A stretch of DNA of 64,000 nucleotides. Source: Natronobacterium haloterrestre. GTDB lineage: Archaea > Halobacteriota > Halobacteria > Halobacteriales > Natrialbaceae. Under the pieces are notes generated by a model. The model was given only the letters and a program-made list of their open reading frames with translations. It was not told the DNA's origin and made no database searches. The stretch is from the NCBI RefSeq assembly GCF_900112205.1, contig NZ_FOKW01000014.1, positions 1 through 64,000 of the forward strand, in the 5' to 3' direction. Both the position numbers and the translations under genes were made by a program. Shown here piece after piece: positions 60,290-64,000 of the stretch (position 1 is the first letter of the stretch; each line of letters opens with the position of its first letter).

Positions 60290-61167
60290 GCCTCAATCAC
60301 CTCATCGTCTTCCAAGCTGCCTGGCTCCGGAGGATTCGGTGCCTTGAGACCGACCTGGTCCTCAAGGTAACGAGCAATCCGGTCGAATTGCGCCAACGTC
60401 TTGACTTCGTGGTCTCGGGTGCGCGCGCGATGTTTACGAACGTACTCGAAGGCCGAACACTGCTGCTTCCAGCACCCCTCCATCATTGACGTCCGGTCGC
60501 CGATCACCTCAGGTGTAGGGAGGTCGATCTCGTCGATCAACTCCTCCTGGTCGTTCGTATGCTTGAACCCGTTCGGTACCGCAGCCAGTACACCAATCTC
60601 GATGTTCAGCTGGTCACCGAAGTTCGTCGCAAGTTGCTCAAGACCCTCAACTGAGGCCCGCCCCTTCGCGGAGGGTTCGACTGGGATCACGAGGTTGCGC
60701 GTCGCGTAGATCGCGTTGTAGAGATGGTCGGACTCGGTAGCCGGCGGATCGCAAATCAATACGTCGTACTTCTCGGCGATATCGGCATCACGAAGGACGC
60801 GTTGCAGCTGGGCGTAGATGTTGTACGAATCCCCCAAGTCCTCCGCTTTCCGCTGCTCGCGCTGAAGGTGGCTCGAGAGATCAGAGAGCATGTTGTGTTC
60901 CGGGACGATATCAACACCCTCCGCCGTTCGGACGAGGTCTGCGAGCGATCCCTTTGGACTGCGGACGATATGGCGTACGATATTGTCGGCGTCACTATTG
61001 GCGCGATCGTCGTCAACGCCGAACAGTCGACTGAGGTCACCGTCCTGCGGATCCAGCGGAACGACCAGAACGTCAAGGCCGGCTCGAGCGTGTGCAACAG
61101 CTAGGTTCGCCGTCAGCGAGGACTTTCCCACGCCGCCTGCTTCGCTGTAGACCGTATACGAGAGCAT
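60286..61167 (-). CDS. parA: ParA-family partition ATPase
   Basis: A 293-residue P-loop ATPase. Deviant Walker A EAGGVGKSSLTANLA (residues about 9-23), Walker A' in LVVPLDPQDGDLS, and Walker B in DVLICDPPA. This is the ParA/Soj type that positions replicons. The signature starts with EAGGVGKS where KGGVGKT is usual. It is followed by the small partner gene with a four-base overlap and preceded by palindromic repeats at 61225-61259. Together they form the partition locus of the replicon. Confidence 0.88.
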   Translation of the reverse strand: MLSYTVYSEAGGVGKSSLTANLAVAHARAGLDVLVVPLDPQDGDLSRLFGVDDDRANSDADNIVRHIVRSPKGSLADLVRTAEGVDIVPEHNMLSDLSSHLQREQRKAEDLGDSYNIYAQLQRVLRDADIAEKYDVLICDPPATESDHLYNAIYATRNLVIPVEPSAKGRASVEGLEQLATNFGDQLNIEIGVLAAVPNGFKHTNDQEELIDEIDLPTPEVIGDRTSMMEGCWKQQCSAFEYVRKHRARTRDHEVKTLAQFDRIARYLEDQVGLKAPNPPEPGSLEDDEVIEA

Positions 61168-61224
61168 ACTCTCATGGATGAATTTCTCCGATAAGTAACT
61201 TTGCCAAGCAAGCTACCTAAGTAA

Positions 61225-61259
61225 GATAACTAAGATAGTTATCTAAGATTCTTAGATAA
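61225..61259. repeat. Nested palindromes upstream of parA (centromere or operator candidate)
   Basis: GATAACTA/TAGTTATC around AGA (61225-61243) and a perfect TTATCTAAGA/TCTTAGATAA around one T (61239-61259) overlap each other. CTTAG/CTAAG words recur up to 61284. This AT-rich stretch 60-90 bases before the parA start is where a parS-type site or autoregulatory operator would be. Confidence 0.7.
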
Positions 61260-61284
61260 GGACCATAGCTAAATCTCTTAGGTG

Positions 61285-61437
61285 AGGAAGGCGAAGCCCG
61301 CAACGAAGCCCGACTCAAGAACAACAGTGCCGATCAGCACTTTCGATACGTCGAGAAACACGACCTCGGCGAGAAGGTAGTCTCCACAGAACACCCCCAG
61401 CGCCTTATGGCGATTCAACAGAACCCTACGTTCTGAT
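61285..61437 (+). pseudogene. C-terminal gene fragment
   Basis: A start-less rightward frame of about 50 codons ends at TGA 61437: GEARNEARLKNNSADQHFRY, then VEKHDLGEKVVSTEHPQRLM. It reads as a genuine protein tail. Parent not recognised. Confidence 0.4.
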
Positions 61438-61471
61438 CTTTCGAGGGAACCGTTCAACTACAGTGTTCTAC

Positions 61472-64000
61472 TCACTCGTTCTTTGGAGTATACCGAGTCT
61501 CTTTGACTTCGACTCCCTCCTCAAAATCGGCTGTATGGACACGAACTTTGGATTGAACACGCTCTTCGGCCTCTTCACGAGCGTAGAGTACTTTCGCTGG
61601 ATTCTCGATACGGCGGATAAATGGGTCACCAGCCGCATCGACACTCAGGTTCCCGACCACGTATAGCCAATACCGTTGCTGAGTAGAATCACACTCGGCG
61701 GTGCGCCACTCGTTGAGCGTCATTGACCCACGGCCATTGTCGCCGGTACTGGCTTTAATCTCAATGAGCCGTTCGGCCTCGTGGCTTTCTGGATGGACAA
61801 TTAGGAGGTCGAAGCCAGGATACCGTTTCGAGATACCGGCTTCAGCTGCCAAATCCGTTAGTACTGTATCCAGCAATTCGTCATCAGGGTCTCGTGTTTG
61901 CAATGTCTGACTGACGTCGAAAATATATCGACCCGGGTCGCTCACATCGTAGCATTCCTTCAATCGTTGGGCTTCGAAAACGGTTACCAGATCAGTACCG
62001 ACTGATTCGATCTCGTCGTCTCGAGTTGCTCTATTCGGTGATGCTCTCTGATTATGCGTCCGTCCATTCGATCTGTCTCCAGTCCCATCGTCAGTATCAG
62101 TTCCAGTAGTCGGTTCTGGCCTTTCACCCGCCCCCTCAAGAATTTCGGTCCCTTCGAGAGCGAGCGATTCGACCTCGTATAGCTGCGAGGGCGAACTGGT
62201 TGCAGTCGATGACTCAGACTGACTGTCGGTCGTAGGTGCCCCTATACTATCGTCCGAAACCCGTTCTGCGTCAGATTTCTCAGTGTGGGCCACCTCCTGT
62301 TCGAACGAAGTCGTGCCACTGAACGTGGTAGGATCCACGTCGTCGAATCCATAAGACACTGATTTACCCTTGAATGCCGCCTGTTTTCGGTCGACTGTTT
62401 CGTCATCGAGATCCGCATATCGTGCATAGCTTTCGAGATCTCCGTTCCGGCTTGATTGGATTGCCAAGAGTACTGCCTCTACGTTCGGGAACGCCACATG
62501 GTCACAGAGGAGCTTTGCTGCACGGCGGCAGAGATTGTCGCCATGGTCTGCCTCGGGGAGTGCCAGTAGCGGTCGCGGTCGCTTGTGAGTCCCATCATAG
62601 ATGTCGACGAGTTCGTCCCCCTCATTTGGATCAACAAACTCGACGGCTGTTGCGTCTTCGGGGAGACTCCGATGGTCGAGTTCGAGACGGCGGACGACCT
62701 GTAGTTCCTCGACGACGCAGACGTTATCGACAAACGTTCGAAGCGCACGGAGATCGTCATCAGCCTGCTCTGGTCGGTCTGCCTCGAGTCGGGCTAGTAG
62801 ATACGGCGCTGCACGGCTCAACCACCGATGTAGTTTCGAGGTTTCGTCGCTCTCTTTGCCCATCTGGATCTCGCGAACCAGGTGAGTCGTGAAATCCTGT
62901 AAGCCAAACCAGTCACCGAATGCCCCCGCATCACGCTCAGAGAGCAGAAACGTCGGTGCCCCCAGTGAGCGTGCTTCTTGGAAGGCACTATCCGAACGAA
63001 CAAATACGGTCTCGGAAGCCGGATGAAGATCGAACCCGTTGTCAGACTTTGCGACGACTGCTGTTTCCGCAAGGGTTTCCCGCGCATCCTCCCATTCGTC
63101 GGAGAGTTTTGTCACCGATTGCTGTGTCGACGGAAGCCGACGGGTGAGATTCCGATACACCGTCTGGATGGAGCGCTTCGCTGCGCCGATCCGTTCGGAG
63201 CGTTCGTCATCAGGGAACTGTTCTCTGATGAACGTCGCCAGATTCTCAACGACGCGACGAGCGTCCTCCGGTCGGAGCTCAGTGTCTAGATCCGATCTGA
63301 TTCCGAGCTGATCGGCAAGTACTGACTCGTCGTCGTCTGAACCGATCGTAATCACGGGGAGGAGGTTGATCTGGTCGTCACGACCCAATTGAAGTGCTAC
63401 GCGTTGGGTTGCTCGTGACTCCTGCCAGACCGCTGTAGGGCGGTACGAACCACTATCAGTCGGAATCCACTGACGCGATCGGAGCTGCCAGAGCCATAGG
63501 TTCCGTCCGATGGCGTGTCGTTCCTGAGAGGTAGGAATGCCGTTTCCTCGATCGATGACGTTACTGTAGCTGGTGCGGTTGAGACCAACCACAACATCCG
63601 AATACCGCGAGAGATCAGTTGCACCGCCGGGTGGCGTCTCCCACCAACACTCGAGGTGACTGAAGAGGCGACCAGCGAACGAGGCATCCGCTCTCGCTTT
63701 TGCGACGAACGTATCGATGTTCTCGAACCCGTGGAGGCTATAAAGGGACTTACTACTGAACTCCTCGAAAGGATACTCGTCTAGCGATTCGAGAAGATAC
63801 TCGCGATACTCTTGCCATCTAGTCGAATCGACGGTATCCAGTGCGGAGGGGTGGTCCGGCGCTGTGAAGTCCTTGACCTCGGAATAGTACTGCTGTTGAC
63901 TTGGTCCGAACAGTGGTGTCAAATGGACGTGCTCGCGGACGCCAAGCCAAGTGAGAAACTCCCACCAAGCAGTTTCGGGCGATTGGGAGCTCTCGTCGGA
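61472..64000 (-). CDS. Large DUF3883 (NO VEIN C-terminal)-type protein, partial
   Basis: At least 842 residues; the frame is still open at the window edge (reading ETAWWEFLTWLGVREHVHLT before the first internal TTG start), so the N-terminus lies outside. The C-terminal 150 residues match DUF3883: YPGFDLLIVHPESHEAERLI then EIKASTGDNGRGSMTLNEW and RYWLYVVGN. This is a PD-(D/E)XK-like fold with D...E-x-K. A low-complexity linker (about 570-640 of the visible part) precedes it. Proteins of this type usually carry an Hsp90-like ATPase N-terminus and appear in defence islands. The N-terminus cannot be checked here. Confidence 0.7.
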   Translation of the reverse strand, partial: SDESSQSPETAWWEFLTWLGVREHVHLTPLFGPSQQQYYSEVKDFTAPDHPSALDTVDSTRWQEYREYLLESLDEYPFEEFSSKSLYSLHGFENIDTFVAKARADASFAGRLFSHLECWWETPPGGATDLSRYSDVVVGLNRTSYSNVIDRGNGIPTSQERHAIGRNLWLWQLRSRQWIPTDSGSYRPTAVWQESRATQRVALQLGRDDQINLLPVITIGSDDDESVLADQLGIRSDLDTELRPEDARRVVENLATFIREQFPDDERSERIGAAKRSIQTVYRNLTRRLPSTQQSVTKLSDEWEDARETLAETAVVAKSDNGFDLHPASETVFVRSDSAFQEARSLGAPTFLLSERDAGAFGDWFGLQDFTTHLVREIQMGKESDETSKLHRWLSRAAPYLLARLEADRPEQADDDLRALRTFVDNVCVVEELQVVRRLELDHRSLPEDATAVEFVDPNEGDELVDIYDGTHKRPRPLLALPEADHGDNLCRRAAKLLCDHVAFPNVEAVLLAIQSSRNGDLESYARYADLDDETVDRKQAAFKGKSVSYGFDDVDPTTFSGTTSFEQEVAHTEKSDAERVSDDSIGAPTTDSQSESSTATSSPSQLYEVESLALEGTEILEGAGERPEPTTGTDTDDGTGDRSNGRTHNQRASPNRATRDDEIESVGTDLVTVFEAQRLKECYDVSDPGRYIFDVSQTLQTRDPDDELLDTVLTDLAAEAGISKRYPGFDLLIVHPESHEAERLIEIKASTGDNGRGSMTLNEWRTAECDSTQQRYWLYVVGNLSVDAAGDPFIRRIENPAKVLYAREEAEERVQSKVRVHTADFEEGVEVKETRYTPKNE

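Overview
The window is haloarchaeal DNA: acidic predicted proteomes, GC-rich codons, leaderless starts, Orc1/Cdc6 with haloarchaeal origin boxes, a PolB2-like polymerase, many winged-helix regulators and small families typical of halobacteria. It carries its own replication origin, a ParA partition operon and two tyrosine recombinases, has few housekeeping genes and is rich in defence genes, IS elements and broken genes. A megaplasmid, or a chromosomal accessory region made of fused mobile elements, is the most likely source.

Layout. 0-5 kb: a divergent regulator/enzyme-like pair, a DUF2971 protein and gene debris. 5.6-12.3 kb: a replication module with a degenerate RecA-like protein, two small proteins, a 5'-truncated PolB2, an origin with about eight ORB boxes, and orc1. 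A 41-bp inverted repeat (TTAACCAACA / TGTTGGTTAA) recurs at the boundaries of these genes and again at 24-25 kb. 13.2-19.5 kb: a leftward array of 14 tRNA genes with a TROVE/VWA (Ro60-type) protein. Directly upstream of Ro60 lie three tandem tRNA-like RNAs that share one architecture and look like Y RNAs. This is the most striking system in the window. 20-27 kb: a second copy of the divergent pair, two orphan tnpB elements, an AbiEi-type antitoxin, and a winged-helix/nucleotidyltransferase pair.

27-36 kb: a lower-GC island with an ApeA-like HEPN protein, a PD-(D/E)XK-like protein, small membrane proteins, a TraB-like protein and a DUF5677 protein. Several small genes here are frameshifted, often at homopolymers. 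36-42 kb: a PIN/winged-helix pair, membrane proteins, a TIM-barrel (TGT-like)/DsbA-like gene pair and an AbrB-membrane protein. 43-49 kb: an integrase followed by an overlapping operon of regulators that runs to a Mrr-like nuclease. 50-54 kb: an xseA remnant, a histone-fold protein, PadR and two tandem CoiA-like nucleases.

54-57 kb: a ubiquitin-like conjugation operon (Ubl, E2-like, JAB-E1 fusion). 57-64 kb: a second integrase, a ParA operon with palindromic centromere-like repeats, and the C-terminal part of a large DUF3883 protein that runs off the window.

All function calls come from reading the sequence and from family knowledge. No database or folding program was run.
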